From the NCBI GenBank assembly GCA_026225945.1, contig JAMJFZ010004031.1, positions 8,260,001-8,324,000 on the forward strand: DNA of 64,000 nt. Direction: 5' to 3'. Positions 22,603-33,947 of the stretch are shown piece by piece (the first letter of the stretch is position 1; each line of letters starts with the position of its first letter). This DNA comes from Cricetomys ansorgei (Eukaryota; Chordata; Mammalia; Rodentia; Nesomyidae). Under the pieces are notes generated by a model. The model did no database searches and was not told where the DNA came from. It saw only the letters and a list, made by a program, of their open reading frames with translations. The position numbers were made by a program, and so were the translations under genes.

Positions 22603-22875
22603 CTGCAGGCACACAGACATCGTACACGTACCCATGCATTACACAGGCATCAGGATATCCTGCAGGAACCAGGGCCTCTCTCAGGTGTGCCAACCTCTTG
22701 TAGGTATCTGGTCATCCCGAAGACACCCAGACATCCCTCAGGTAGCCAGACATCCCACAGGCACCAGGGTCTCCCACAGACACCAGGATCTCCAGCAGGC
22801 TGCAGCTGCATCCTGCAGATGCCCCAGTGACACGCAGGTACTTGGCCAACATTCAGACACTGGACATCCCATAGG
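22603..22875. repeat. Degenerate minisatellite-like array
   Basis: Recurring units of the kind cacaggcaccagggtctccc / cacagacaccaggatctcc / cccagacatccctcagg, roughly 20-30 bp each, poorly conserved. The open frame across it (22445-22897) is a by-product. Confidence 0.65.
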
Positions 22876-23274
22876 CACTAGTCTTATGTCAACTTGACAC
22901 AGCTAGAGTTATCTGTAAAGAGGGAACCTGAATTGACAAAATGCCTCCATAACATCCAGCTATAAGACATTTTCTTATTAGTGATTGATGGGAGAGGGCC
23001 CAGTACATTTTGGTGGTGCCATTCCTGGGCTGGTGTTCCTGGGTTCTATAAGAAAACAGGCCGAGCAAGCCATAGGGAGCAAACCAGTAAGCAGCACCCT
23101 TTCATGGCCTCTGCATCAGCTCCTGCCTCCAGGTTACTGACCAGTTTGAGTTCTTGCTCTGACTTCCTTCAGTGATGAACATGATATGGAAGTGTAAGCA
23201 AAATAAACACTAAGTCACCAACTTGTTTTTTGATCATGGTGTCTTATCAGAGCAATAGAAACCCTAACTAAGAC
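22876..23274 (-). mobile_element. Rodent ERVL-type LTR (minus)
   Basis: Ends caatagaaaccctaactaag-aca, the complement of the TGTCTTAGTTAGGG start. The left end carries ttatgtcaacttgacacagc, the complement of the usual right end. Confidence 0.75.
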
Positions 23275-23635
23275 AGTTACTTTTCCCAGTACTGTGGTAT
23301 AATACCCTGACAACAGCAGCTTAAGGAAGAAAGTGTTTATTCCAGTTAAAGGGTACAGTCAGTCCATCAGAGCAGGGGCTTGAAGCAGCTTGTCACATTC
23401 CATCCACAACCAGGAACAAAAAGCAATGAATACTGGTATTCATCTGTCTTTCTTCTTTTCCCATTTGTCCTCCTTTTATGCAGCCCATTCCCCAGCCCAG
23501 AGAATGGTACCACCTACAGTGGATCAGTCTTTTCGCCCATTTAAGGCAATCAAAACAATCTTCCAAAAGCATACGCAGGCCCATCTCTCAGTGATTCTAG
23601 ATTGTGTCAAGTCAACAATTAGCACTAACAATGCT
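23275..23635 (+). mobile_element. Rodent ERVL-type LTR (plus), abutting an inverted relative
   Basis: gttacttttcccagtactgt ... ataccctgacaacagcagct ... ggcttgaagcagcttgtcac ... gattctagattgtgtcaagt, a subfamily relative of the preceding LTR in opposite orientation. Confidence 0.7.
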
Positions 23636-23737
23636 AATTATGAAGGAGAGTGGCCATCCCAAATGGCCTTCAATGACCTAATATGTAACTAGCCTCCTAG
23701 CATAGTTAATGTAATGAAAAATCATCTTTACTTATCT

Positions 23738-23965
23738 TTTCTTTCTCTACACTGTCAACTCTCTCTTGTTGGACTTCTCTCTTTCTTTATCTGTCTCACT
23801 CTTTCTCTCTCTTCCAACCTCTTTTTCTCTCTCTTTTGACTCTCAAATCTCTCTCTTACCTGCCCTCTGTTTTATTTCCTTTTCTCCTAGCCTGTCTCTC
23901 TCTTATCCCCCCTCTCCTTCTCTCTCAGCCATTCTCTCTTCTTTGGTCTCTGTTTTCTCTCTGTA
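23738..23965 (+). repeat. Degenerate CT-rich (TCTC) tract
   Basis: Over 220 bp almost wholly of pyrimidines with short interruptions. Confidence 0.9.
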
Positions 23966-24040
23966 TAATAAGTGAAGTATATTTCCATCAAAGCTGGAAA
24001 CATAAAGAAAAAAGAAAAACAAATAAAAAGATGTTTGGAA

Positions 24041-24207
24041 AGCCAGGAGGTGGTGGCGCATGCCTTTAATCCCAGCACTCGGGAGGCAGAGGCAGGTGGA
24101 TCTCTGTGAGTTCGAGGCCAGCCTGGTCTACAGAGGGAGTTCCAGGAGAGCCAGAGTTACAACAGAGAAATTCTGTCTCAAAAAACAAAAAGCAAACAAA
24201 CAAACAG
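24041..24207 (+). mobile_element. B1 SINE
   Basis: gccaggaggtggtggcgcat ... cagcactcgggaggcagagg ... gagttacaacagagaaattc ... A-rich CAAA tail. Nearly intact. Confidence 0.95.
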
Positions 24208-24549
24208 AAAACGATGGTTGGAGCCAGCATGGTAAGAGCTCTTCCTCAGCCTCCTTCCTGCTTGTCTCACATGTCTGCTACAGATCTTTTTCAGTACAAT
24301 GGAGATGCATTGCTAGTTATCTTACAGACTCTTACCAGTTTATCCTTACAACTAGAAATGTGATTTTTCTTCACAGATCTAGTTTCAAATATCCCAGAAG
24401 AACGTCTCCAGCTGGCCCTACTGAAAACTTAACCTTATTCTTCAAGCCAGTCACAGTGGCAAAAGGCATAAAAGACTATGATTTGTCAGGTTTGGGCAGT
24501 AACGGTAGGCTGTGTTACCAGAAGTCAGACAGAGAACAACAGCAAACAA
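24208..24549. other. Low-copy DNA
   Basis: No feature recognised; ends at a polypurine tract. Confidence 0.5.
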
Positions 24550-24627
24550 AAAAAGAAGGAGAAGGGGGGAGGAGGAGGAGGAGGAGGAGGGAGGAGGAGG
24601 AGGAGGAGGAGGAGGAGGAGGAGGAGG

Positions 24628-24697
<70 letters not shown>

Positions 24698-24707
24698 GAA
24701 GAAAGGA

Positions 24708-24771
<64 letters not shown>

Positions 24772-24845
24772 AGAAGGAAGGAAGGAAGGAGAAATGAGGG
24801 AAGGAGGAAGAAAAATGAGAGAAAAATAAAGAGGAAGAAAAAATA
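24550..24845 (+). repeat. Long polypurine tract: (GGA)n then (GAAA)n
   Basis: About 60 bp of GGA units (24568-24629), about 140 bp of AAAG units, then AAGG and mixed GA. Every overlapping Lys/Arg/Glu or Ser/Phe open frame comes from this repeat. Confidence 0.99.
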
Positions 24846-26161
24846 AAAGAAATTATCAAGCTGGGATTTACAATTCATCTATAGCCACACTTTAAATAAC
24901 TTATTTATAAATCACAGTCAAAAACCTCAATACGTTTCCTAACTGAAAAATTTGCATCTAGGCAATGAAACATTCAGTTCATGGTTCAACCAGTGGATGC
25001 CTATCTTTACAAGAGTCTGATGAGCTACAATTATGCAAGCCTTTGTCTAAAGAAGGTCTATTCTAGTTGGATATAATACAAAAAGGTTACATAATTGAAT
25101 GATTTTGTCTAACTTTATAATGACATGTATGTGATTACTTTTTAGCAATGACCAAGGCCGGAGTCCCTCTGATAAATTAATTTCCTTTAATACTACCCTT
25201 AATCATTTTCCTCAGAGGTTCATATACTTTAAAATTTATTTGTACTAATTCACCTCAACAAAAAATCTTTTTTCTTCCTTAGCTTCACATTTATTGTGCT
25301 TCCTTAAGAGAACTTCCAGAATTGCCAAAGTACAAGGATGAATGTCAGAATGCCAAGAGTTTAAGATGAATTCTGACAAGACAGAAAAGGTCAAAGCAGA
25401 TTTCTTCAACATGTTTAAATGTAGTCCTGATTATAAAGATTTTTACAAGGAGTATTTAGGTTATTCCTTAAAATGATTGTGGTAGTCTGCTCTACTTGAT
25501 GGACTAAATTTTTCCGGGAATGTTCTCTCTAGAGCTCCCGTCTTCCACCTGGTTTCCTGTTTGCCTCACCTCATGACTCTGTTCTTGATTTAGATGTCAT
25601 TTCTTTCCATCTCTTTCCATGAGGACATGCCAGGCGCCCCTCCAAATATCCTCTCTGGATTTAGAGCTTGCCTTCAGGGTAGTATGTAGTGTAATGTGTT
25701 GTAATTACCTGCTACTTAGTGTATCTCTGTTCTTCTACATGATAAAATCAAACCTCAAAAAGCAGAGTCTAAACCTCAACTGGACGTCTCCAGCTGAACA
25801 CAGTAACTACAGACAGTGAGTGGTACATGCTTGTTCATGAACACGGTTTGAGGAACATCATTCAAAACAAATGTTTTACATTCTATAAAAGCCTGAGAAA
25901 TTGTACCAATAAATGGAGTTCAAGAATGCATGCCACCCATCCTACACAGAATCCTGGACCAGAAAAATAACATCAATGAGACAATTGAATTGAGTCAGCT
26001 ATGTTAGGTAATAATATTATATAAATTTTATTTTTTTCTTTTGGTTGCATCATATGTTAACATTTGGGGAACCAGTTGGAGGACATAAGAGATTTTTTTA
26101 TCGTCATAGTTTTTAAAACTTATTTTATCTTCATACTTTTAAAACCTAAAAATTATTCCAA
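24846..26161. other. Low-copy AT-rich DNA
   Basis: 1.3 kb with no repeat I recognise and no supported gene. Confidence 0.5.
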
Positions 26162-26312
26162 GCCAGGCAGTGGTGACACATACCTTTAATCCCAGCACTC
26201 AGGAGGCAGAGGCAGATGGATCTCTGAGTTCGAAGTCAGCCTGGTCTACAGAGTGAGTTCCAGGACAGCCAGAGTTACAACAGAGAAACCCTGTCTCAAA
26301 AGAACCAAAAAA
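26162..26312 (+). mobile_element. B1 SINE
   Basis: gccaggcagtggtgacacat ... gagttacaacagagaaaccc ... tgtctcaaaagaaccaaaaa. Confidence 0.95.
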
Positions 26313-26635
26313 ATAAAAATTAAAAAATTAAAACTTATTCCAACACGGAAAGCTATTTTTTAATAGAAGCAGGTGTGCATTTGTTGTGTTAGTATAAAAG
26401 AGGGGAAAGTGATGGATAGAAGCAGAGAAGAAGGCCAGAAGGGGTGAAAGTTGGAAGCTAGCTCACTTTGGGAAGTTGAACAGACTTGAGAACTTTTATA
26501 AACATGGTATCTGAAAGGCCACATTGTTATCCCATTCCCAGCAGCCGAGTCAGGAAAGTCTGCTTGCGACAACAACCTTAGGTAATCCTTTGCTACTGAC
26601 TCCTGAGTTTTGTTCCATATGCTTTCAAATTGTTT
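26313..26635. other. Low-copy DNA
   Basis: No feature recognised. Confidence 0.45.
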
Positions 26636-26760
26636 GATTCTGTTTAGCAAGTACTTATCTAGTACCTGTACGCCAGGTACTAGAGTGAACACTAGAGATA
26701 GATACAAAGGTAGTCAGAACTGATCCTTGCCTTGGGCAGGGAGCAGGGCACAGTCCTAAG
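26636..26760 (-). mobile_element. L2 LINE 3' end
   Basis: agcaagtacttatctagtac ... gccaggtactagagtgaaca ... ctagagatagatacaaagg is the reversed L2 terminal region. Confidence 0.6.
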
Positions 26761-27058
26761 GGAAAGCTGAAGAAAAAGAAATCAAAAAGTGTCCTCACCG
26801 TGAGAAGCATTCAGCTGTATACTCAAGACACAAATAAAGAAGCAACATTAAAAAAAAAAAAATGAGTGCTTTCCCAGAAGCCTCTTGAAAGGCGTGGCAT
26901 GCAAGCTGAATTTTGAAGATCAGTAGAATTTTTCCAGGTAGAGAAATTGGAAAGAAACTTCCATGAAAGGTAAGTATAAGACCTCAGTCATGGAAAACAG
27001 TAGAGTGAGTTCAACAGAGCTAACAAGAAAAACAGCCACAAAAAATAGATCCCTTCCT
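26761..27058. other. Low-copy DNA
   Basis: No feature recognised; one A-run near 26851. Confidence 0.4.
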
Positions 27059-27187
27059 TTTCAATAGCTTTATTGAGATATAATTCACCCATCATATAGT
27101 CCACCCACTTAAAATCTATCCTCCAATGGTTTCTCAAATATACAATTACAGGATTGTACAATTGTCACTATTATCTAATGTTTTCAT
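27059..27187 (-). mobile_element. L1M 3' region fragment
   Basis: aatagctttattgagatata ... attcacccatcatatagtcc ... ttgtcactattatctaatg matches a common old L1 3' segment; a B2 follows at once. Confidence 0.65.
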
Positions 27188-27421
27188 GGGGCTGGAGAGA
27201 TGTCTCAGAGATCAGGAGCACTTGTTGCTCTTCTAGAGAACTCAAGTTCAGTTCCCAACAGCCACACAGCAGTTAACAATCATCTGTAACTCCAGTTCCA
27301 AAAGATCTGATGCCCTTTCCTGACCTTCGTGGGCACCGGGCATGCAAATGGTGCACAGACATACATGCAGGTAAAACACCCATACACATAAAACAAAGCA
27401 AAATTTTTTAAAAAAAATAAG
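27188..27421 (+). mobile_element. B2 SINE
   Basis: ggggctggagagatgtctca ... actcaagttcagttcccaac ... ctgtaactccagttccaaaa ... acataaaacaaagcaaaatt. Confidence 0.93.
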
Positions 27422-27427
27422 CATAGT

Positions 27428-27541
27428 GGGGCTAGAGAAATGGCTCAGAAGTTAAAAAGCATTACTGCTCATTCAGAGGACCTATGTTCAATTCCCAGCA
27501 CCCATGTCACAAGCTTACAACAACCTGTAACTCCAGCTCCA
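27428..27541 (+). mobile_element. B2 SINE, 3'-truncated
   Basis: ggggctagagaaatggctca ... attcccagcacccatgtcac ... cctgtaactccagctcc, then an abrupt join to LTR-like sequence with no tail. Confidence 0.88.
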
Positions 27542-27690
27542 GTCATATCAAATTATGGCCCACCCTAATCTACTATGACCCTCAATTGACTTGATTATGT
27601 CTGCAAAAACCCCACTTCCAAATATGGTCATTGTCATGAATATAGGGAACTTCAGTGTACATATTAGATGGACACAAATGAACTCATAAT
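27542..27690 (+). mobile_element. MLT2-type (ERVL) LTR 3' part
   Basis: agtcatatcaaattatggcc, caccctaatctactatgacc, cttgattatgtctgcaaaaa and ccacttccaaatatggtcat match the end of MLT2 LTRs. Confidence 0.65.
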
Positions 27691-27825
27691 AAGAAGTAGT
27701 TTTTCGTTGTGTGTATATATAGATATTAACCTTTGGAACACAAGTTTTTTTCTCTTGATCAAGTATAACATCTACTTTCTGTTATAACGTAAATTAATTT
27801 TGAGTTGGTACATAGTAACCTGGTG

Positions 27826-28040
27826 AGTTTTCACTTTCAACTTGAAACAACCTAGAATCACCTGGTAAGAGAGAATCTCAACTGAAAATCTTAATTGGCC
27901 CGTGAAAGTGTCTGTAAGAGAGGGTCTTGATTGACACTCTTGGTTGATGTGGGTGACACTGTGGGCAGTGTCATCCCTAGATAGGTGGGCCTGAGCTGTT
28001 TAAGAAAGCTAGCTAATGAAGATGCATCAAGCTTGAAGCA
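27826..28040 (+). mobile_element. Rodent ERVL-type LTR fragment
   Basis: caacttgaaacaacctagaa ... gtgggcctgagctgtttaag ... aaagctagctaatgaag matches a common rodent LTR unit, truncated at the right. Confidence 0.6.
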
Positions 28041-28144
28041 TAGAATATAGACAGATCAAACTGGTACCAACCTAGGATCTTCATCTCTCTGGCTAATTTC
28101 AATAGTGCTAAATAAAAGGTTCTATGCGTGTTACCAGGAGATAA

Positions 28145-28380
28145 AAATAATCATCAGTCTTACCCCGCTGTGAATCCTGTGAGCTACAATAATAGCTGGC
28201 CTGACAGGATATGCCCATTGGTATGATAGTGGCACAAATGTTATGGGAATAACCAACCACTTTCTTCTTGGATCTAAAGTACATTCCACAAAACAGAACT
28301 CATGTCTGGCATCATTAACAGGGCCAAGAACCCTCCTTTCCTGTATATGTTAAAGCACTTATAGATGAATTGTAATACCT
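28145..28380. mobile_element. Mid-repetitive rodent sequence, family not named
   Basis: gtgagctacaataatagctg, gtggcacaaatgttatggga and ataaccaaccactttcttct are familiar from many rodent loci, so this is probably interspersed-repeat DNA. Confidence 0.4.
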
Positions 28381-29493
28381 ACTACAGTATGAGTGCTATG
28401 TAAATGGGTATTACACCATATTGTCTTGGAAAATAAAGACAAAATGTCTGTACGTGTTCAGTAGAGGTGAATTTTGCTCCTAATGATTTTCCATTCACAG
28501 TTGAATCTTCTATTGAGACTCCACAGATACAGCCAGCTAAGATTAATAAATGTTCCAAGGAAATTTTTCCCTAATTTGCAGTGGAATGAAAATAGTCTGT
28601 GAACTGCGTGCTACCCCAACTGGCAGGTCCATGAAAGCACAGCAAGTCCTGGAGTACAACACTCTCAGTCCTTTCCTGTGCATGAAACTCCTGCACAGAT
28701 CGTTCCCAACTTTATAGTAAGTTGTCTCCTAAACTCTTTCCCCATTTCTAAATCATGTGTTCTGGTTTTGGATCATATTTTATGAAACAAATTACAAAAT
28801 ACATGCTAGAATCCGTAGGCTGATCCCCAAATTCTGTTTTTTTGTAGAGCCACAAATACAAACTTGAAATGAGAAGAAATGAAGAAAATAAATCATTTTT
28901 ACTAATAAAAAATTTAATTACTTAAGGTTTTTTTTTTAAATTAACTACAAACCTTGCCCTTAACAAAAAAGTATTTATACACAGACGTTGGGGAGATGGT
29001 CAGTTGAGATATCTGTGGAAATTCTAAAGGAGATTTCTAGTCATTTTCAGGGGATTCAGAGGCTAATAAAGAATCTTGGCTGATTCTCTCTATATCCTTT
29101 ATAAATCTATTTTAAGTATGATTTTTCTCACGCAGCCAAGTGAGGATACGTAATAAAAATGATATTAAGTTATAATTTATTTTTTGGCTTTATGTATGTG
29201 TAACAGCAAGGGTACTTTTTCTAGAACTTGGAGTATATAACCCTTCAGATATACAGTCTCCTTTTAAACCACCTAACCCAGTATCATTCCAGCCACCGGT
29301 GAAGAAGTGCTCTGTTTCCTGGCCTTTCCGTTCTCCCAATCCTTGTTTAGCTATGTAGCTCCATAACTATCAGTTTACTTTCTTAAAATTATTTCTTTTT
29401 CAAGTCTTATTATCTAATGGTTTCTTTTTTTAAACAATAGGTGTGTTTATTGTATGATTTACTTTGGTCTATTTATTTTAATATGTGCAAAGA
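28381..29493. other. Low-copy AT-rich DNA
   Basis: Over 1 kb with no named element and no supported gene. Confidence 0.5.
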
Positions 29494-29635
29494 CCCAGGC
29501 ATGGTAGGTACATACCTTTAATCCCAGTACTCAGAGGGCAAAATTAAGTGGATCTCTGTGAGTCTGAGGCCAGCATGGTTTCCATAATGAATTCCAGACC
29601 AGCTACATAGTAAGGGAGTATCAAGAAAAGAATTT
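29494..29635 (+). mobile_element. B1 SINE, diverged
   Basis: cccaggcatggtaggtacat ... aatcccagtactcagagggc ... agctacatagtaagggagta. Confidence 0.85.
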
Positions 29636-30520
29636 TTAAGCCTAAAAATGAATGCTTTGATGTCAAGACAAACCAAAATCTCATATGCCAATTTTGATGG
29701 TGGAGTATCTAAAATAATATGTACACTTTTATTTATAATCAATGTAATTGATTTATAATATAATTTGAAACTCTGTACCTTCTCTTGGTACAGAGAACCT
29801 AGAGTTGATGTAAAAATGTAAATCCATTCAAAACGTATAAACCAATTTTGTCTAAAAAGTCAAACTAGAGAAGGTTTTCAAGTACTGATTGTAAACCTGC
29901 AAGGGAGAAAATCTAGATCAAGACCAGAGTGAAAACTTAATTTTTTAAGAAGCTAAAACAAAGAGCTACCAGCATCTTCAAAGGAGCAAAGCAGCTGCAC
30001 AAGTCTCCAGCTTTCAAGCATTGCTTGTGTGCAGTCCTTGAGAATGGCCTCCGGCTCACTGGAGAGATAGTGCTTCTCCACAGGCCAAATTACAACACTG
30101 AGGCAGATTGAGGGAGAAATATAATCAACCATTTGTTGATTATTTATTCTTTAATCATGTCCTCAAGCACCTACAGATGTTAAGGAGTCACATGGCCTCA
30201 GACTGAAGCTGTTTGCAAACAGCAGGACTGCCTGGCCCAAGAAATGGCACTCGCTGTGTGATGAAAGCAGCCCCTCTAAAACCATGTCTGGTTAGCACCT
30301 ATGCCCTGCTGAAGCTGGCAGAGTACATCCTCTGTAGGCATGCTGCCAGCCTAACAGATGGGCCTGAGTGTAACCCTGCCAGAGAATCAGTGTGTGCAAT
30401 GAGTTTACAACTGTGGCTATATTCCTTTCCAAGGATGTTGCATCTACTTAGGCTGCCTGGCAAAAACAGACAACTTCCGTGTTTTCAAATGCCATTAATA
30501 AATATGTAAACCATTCTTCA
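29636..30520. other. Low-copy DNA
   Basis: No recognised repeat; the frame at 30213-30509 has no recognisable domain. Confidence 0.45.
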
Positions 30521-30722
30521 TATCAGTGCTTCTCAGAATGTTGTTTCCTGGAACAGCAGCACCAGCAGCATCAGGAAAATTGGTAGAAATGCGAATTCTC
30601 ATGCTCCACCCTAATTAATAAACTAGAAACTCCGGAAAAGACCCTGCCATGTGTGGTATATCAAGTCTACCAGGTAACTCAGATGCAGCTGGTATATGAA
30701 CCTCTACTCCAAACCACTAAGG
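30521..30722 (+). mobile_element. MER5-like hAT DNA transposon
   Basis: Starts cagtgcttctcagaatgttg and ends ccaaaccacta, hAT-Charlie type termini, with atgcgaattctcatgctcca inside. Confidence 0.6.
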
Positions 30723-30771
30723 TTCCCAGTGTGTAGACTTACTTGAGAAATTTTTCAAAATACTAATGTTG

Positions 30772-30978
30772 TGACTGGAGAGATGGCTCAGCAGTTAAGA
30801 ACACTTGCTGTTCTTGCAGAGGACTGGAGTTTGGTTGCGGGTGCCCACATTATGTGGCTCATAACTGCTTATAATTCCAGCTCCAAGGGAGCTGAGGCCA
30901 CCTTCTGGCCTCCAAGGACACCCGTACATATGTGCACATACACATACATAAAATAAAATGAGTTTTTATAAATAAAAG
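30772..30978 (+). mobile_element. B2 SINE
   Basis: gactggagagatggctcagc ... cttgcagaggactggagttt ... ccagctccaagggagctgag ... acataaaataaaatgag. Confidence 0.92.
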
Positions 30979-31615
30979 AACATTTGGCTAATGTTGTCAA
31001 ATTTCCTGAAATACACAATGTGGTTGTAATCAAAATGGCAATAATGTCATAGTAAGAGCAGAGTCAACACAAGACCAGACTCTTAGACACAACTAGGATA
31101 TAAGAAAGATCCCAGGATAAGAGCCTGGGACTAAGACCTAAGGGGAGCACAGATGAACTGAGTCCCAGATTAAGTAGCAACCTTGAGACAGTCACCTGTG
31201 GAAGGAAGGGGACAGAAACAGGGTAAGTCAGAGGCGGAAGTGGTTCACCAGAGTCATCTCAGTTTGTGTAGAGATGGCAGGGCTTACGCTAGGGCTATGT
31301 AAATGATGTGCCCTAGGGAGGTATGGCCTGGGGCTAAGCTGTTCCACTGTATTAATTAAACACTGAAGGGGCCAACAAGTGATGTTTTCTCATACCATGG
31401 GACTCCTGGCAGCTGAGTGGACAGATCCTTCATTTAAAGAGAGATTTTTGCATTGTATCACAGAAATGGACAAAGTATGTAGAACAACATGGAGCCCTAG
31501 TGGTCATCACGACAGCACTGTTTCCCAGGAAAGCTTTCACTATGAATGCCCTAATCAGAACAAACTTGTCCAGAGCGTGGTTGTCACCTCTGATGATAGA
31601 AAGTTGTATGTTTTC
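30979..31615. other. Low-copy DNA
   Basis: No repeat recognised. The frame at 31379-31645 runs into TG-rich DNA and matches nothing I know. Confidence 0.45.
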
Positions 31616-31720
31616 ACTGTGTGTGTGTGTATGTGTGTGTTTTGATGTTGTGGTGATGGTTATTGTTGTGTGCACACGTGTTGACATATTGTGTGGGTAC
31701 ACGTGCATGTGTGCATGTAA
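31616..31720 (+). repeat. TG-rich alternating tract
   Basis: Degenerate TG/TGCA runs before a reverse B4. Confidence 0.85.
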
Positions 31721-31987
31721 AGGTCAGAGGACAACCTCAAATGTCATTCCTCAAGAGCTAACGACCTTATTTTTTGAGGCAGAGTCTCTCATTGGCCTGA
31801 AGCTCACCAAATAAATCAGTCTGACTGGCCAGCAAACCCCAGGGAACCACCTGTCTCCAGTCCCTTGTGTCAGAATTATAAGCGCATGCCACTGTGTCCA
31901 CTTTTTTATACGTGTCCTGGGGAGTCAAACTCGGGTCCTCACACTTACACAGCAAGCACTTCACCAATTGAGCTACCTCCCCACCCC
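31690..31987 (-). mobile_element. B4 SINE
   Basis: ggtcagaggacaacctcaaa ... gaggcagagtctctcattgg ... gtcctcacacttacacagca ... gagctacctccccacccc: full reversed B4 order. Confidence 0.88.
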
Positions 31988-32586
31988 TCCATAACCCAGT
32001 TATATTTATTCAGAATGGTCTAAAAAATGGATTCGGTCAGTGATGCCACGGAACTGTCTCACTGCCTGTTCCTACCTGTTCAGTACAGAAGCAGCCACTT
32101 AGCAGAGCCCGTCCACCACCTCCATCCAACCCAGCAGGTGTCCTACCCAAGCATGGGCACCACCTCTTTGTCCATTCGTTAACCTGTCTGGGAGAAACAC
32201 TAACTTCTGCTTTAGCAATTTAGTCAGTGTGGCCTACTGATAGTAGCTCAAGTTTATTCAGTAGTCCGTGCTGCCCTGAATATAGGAATGTTTCGCTCAA
32301 ACTCTGCCAATCCATCTAGTCCTGGCCCAGCTATTTTCTCAGAATCTGGACTATGTTAATTTTACCACATGCTATCTGAGATTCTGCTTTGATCTAAACC
32401 AACTTATCACTCACTGAGCATCACCAACGTAGCCACTGCTCAGAGAAACTTCCAGCAGAATTCCCAGCACAGCTCAACTAGCATCTTAATTTGAATTTTG
32501 TGATTTGGTTCAGATCCCTTGGTCACTGGTTAAGTCAATCCCCTAGACTTTTGTCCCATAAAGCTTCAGTTTACTGTCATATCTTT
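31988..32586. other. Low-copy DNA
   Basis: No feature recognised. Confidence 0.5.
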
Positions 32587-33826
32587 TGTCTTAGGGTTTC
32601 CATTGCTATGATAAAACACCATAACCAAAAGTGTTGGCATTGTTGTATGTGTTGGTTTTATCATTCTGGTGGGTTCATGACAGAGGACAGTTTATTCTTT
32701 GCTAATTCAATCCCCTGTGCTAGAGGGTTTCAACCTCTGTACAATCTAATCTTAAAGATACAAGCCCAGACCTAGAAGGCTTCAGCCTCTGTACAATCTA
32801 ATCTGTGAACCTAGAATGTTTCAGCCTCCATGGCTTACTACTGACTAACTCACTCTAACTAGTTATCTTCTGAACTCAGAGCTGCGCTGAATTCAACTGA
32901 CTCTCTTGGTTGGCTGATTCAATTCAGTCACTGTTCTGGCTCAAACTCTCCTCCAAGCTGACTGGTTCAAACTGACCTTCTGAGCCAGCTGGCTGTTTCT
33001 GATTGAACTCTTCTGAATCTGGCTAACTATGGCTGACTCCTGCAACTTCTCCAACTGAAATGCTCTGCTCAGCTTCAAACTGACTCTTGCTGTTAGCTGA
33101 CTCTTTCTCCCAAACTCACTCTTCCTGTCTGACACTGACTCCTTCTGCTGAACTGCCTCTGTATCTTATCCGACTGACTGCCTCTCTGAGCTGAAAGCCT
33201 GGTTTCATATCCTGAGAGCTGAGCGTGTCCTCACTCTGACTCACTCTGTTAACTTTTCCTTTGTCACTTTGCCTGCTCTTCACTCTCATTCATCTCTGAG
33301 GTCACTCTGACAAGTGTTCACTCTGAATCACTCTCAGATTTGGGGTAAAAGTAGTGCACTCACTCTGTACTTCCTTCTGCCTCTGACTTTCTGCTTCTCA
33401 GTTGACTAGCATGCTCTGACTCAATCTCCTTCCATTCTCTCAATCTCTACTGCTTCTCTCTTAACTCTGAACTGACTGTGATCTCTGAACTGAGAACCGT
33501 GATCTACTGCTGAACTGACTGCTTCCTTTTACATCTCAAGAGCTGGGATTAAAGGCATGTGCCACCATTGTCTTCTGAGTTGGATTACTTAAAGGTGTGT
33601 GCTGCATTCCAGCCAGATCACACAGGCCTTGAATGTGATCTTTTCCCAAACCGGCCTTGTTGCTGGATTAAAAGATTAAATATTCCTCTACACAAAAGCA
33701 CCACTTGAGGAGGAAAAGGCTTATTCACCCTATAGCTTGTAAGTCCATCACCAAGGGAAGTCAGGGAAGGCACTCAGGGAAGGAACCTGGAGGCAGGAAC
33801 TGAAGCAGAACCCAGGAAGAAATGCT
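32587..33826 (+). mobile_element. ERVL-type LTR split by a younger solo LTR
   Basis: The left part (32587-32631, tgtcttagggtttccattgc...) and right part (33699-33826, caccacttgaggaggaaaag ... ggaacctggaggcaggaact) are continuous in the family. The intervening DNA is a separate LTR. Confidence 0.75.
32632..33692 (+). mobile_element. Solo LTR, 1,061 bp, CTGACT-rich, with 6-bp target duplication
   Basis: Begins TGTTGGCATTG and ends CCTCTACA, flanked by perfect CAAAAG copies (32626-32631 and 33693-33698). Inside are three head-to-tail units around ttcagcctctgtacaatc (32722-32830), then about 700 bp rich in ctgaactgact-like units, and a B1-like piece gctgggattaaaggcatgtg near 33544. TG...CA ends plus a 6-bp duplication fit an ERVK-class LTR. 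No coding region remains. Confidence 0.88.
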
Positions 33827-33947
33827 GGAGGTCAGAGGACAACTGTGTAGAGTCAGTTCCCTATATCCATCTTTTCATGAAGTCTGAGGGTTGAACTCAG
33901 GTTGCCAGGATTGCAGTGTCTCTACACTGAGCCCACTTCTCTGGCCC
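33827..33947 (-). mobile_element. B4/ID_B1-type SINE
   Basis: tggaggtcagaggacaactg ... gggttgaactcaggttgcca ... gagcccacttctctggccc. Confidence 0.7.

Noticed and set aside
22445..22897. 150-codon frame
   Set aside because: It runs through a degenerate tandem array and into an LTR; the repetitive peptide reflects the DNA repeat.
24060..24878. Long frames rich in Lys/Arg/Glu (+) and Ser/Phe/Leu (-)
   Set aside because: They are translations of a B1 SINE and a GGA/GAAA microsatellite.
32770..33530. CTGACT-rich region considered as a satellite or CRISPR-like array
   Set aside because: Units are irregular, lack unique spacers and lie within LTR ends that have a target duplication.
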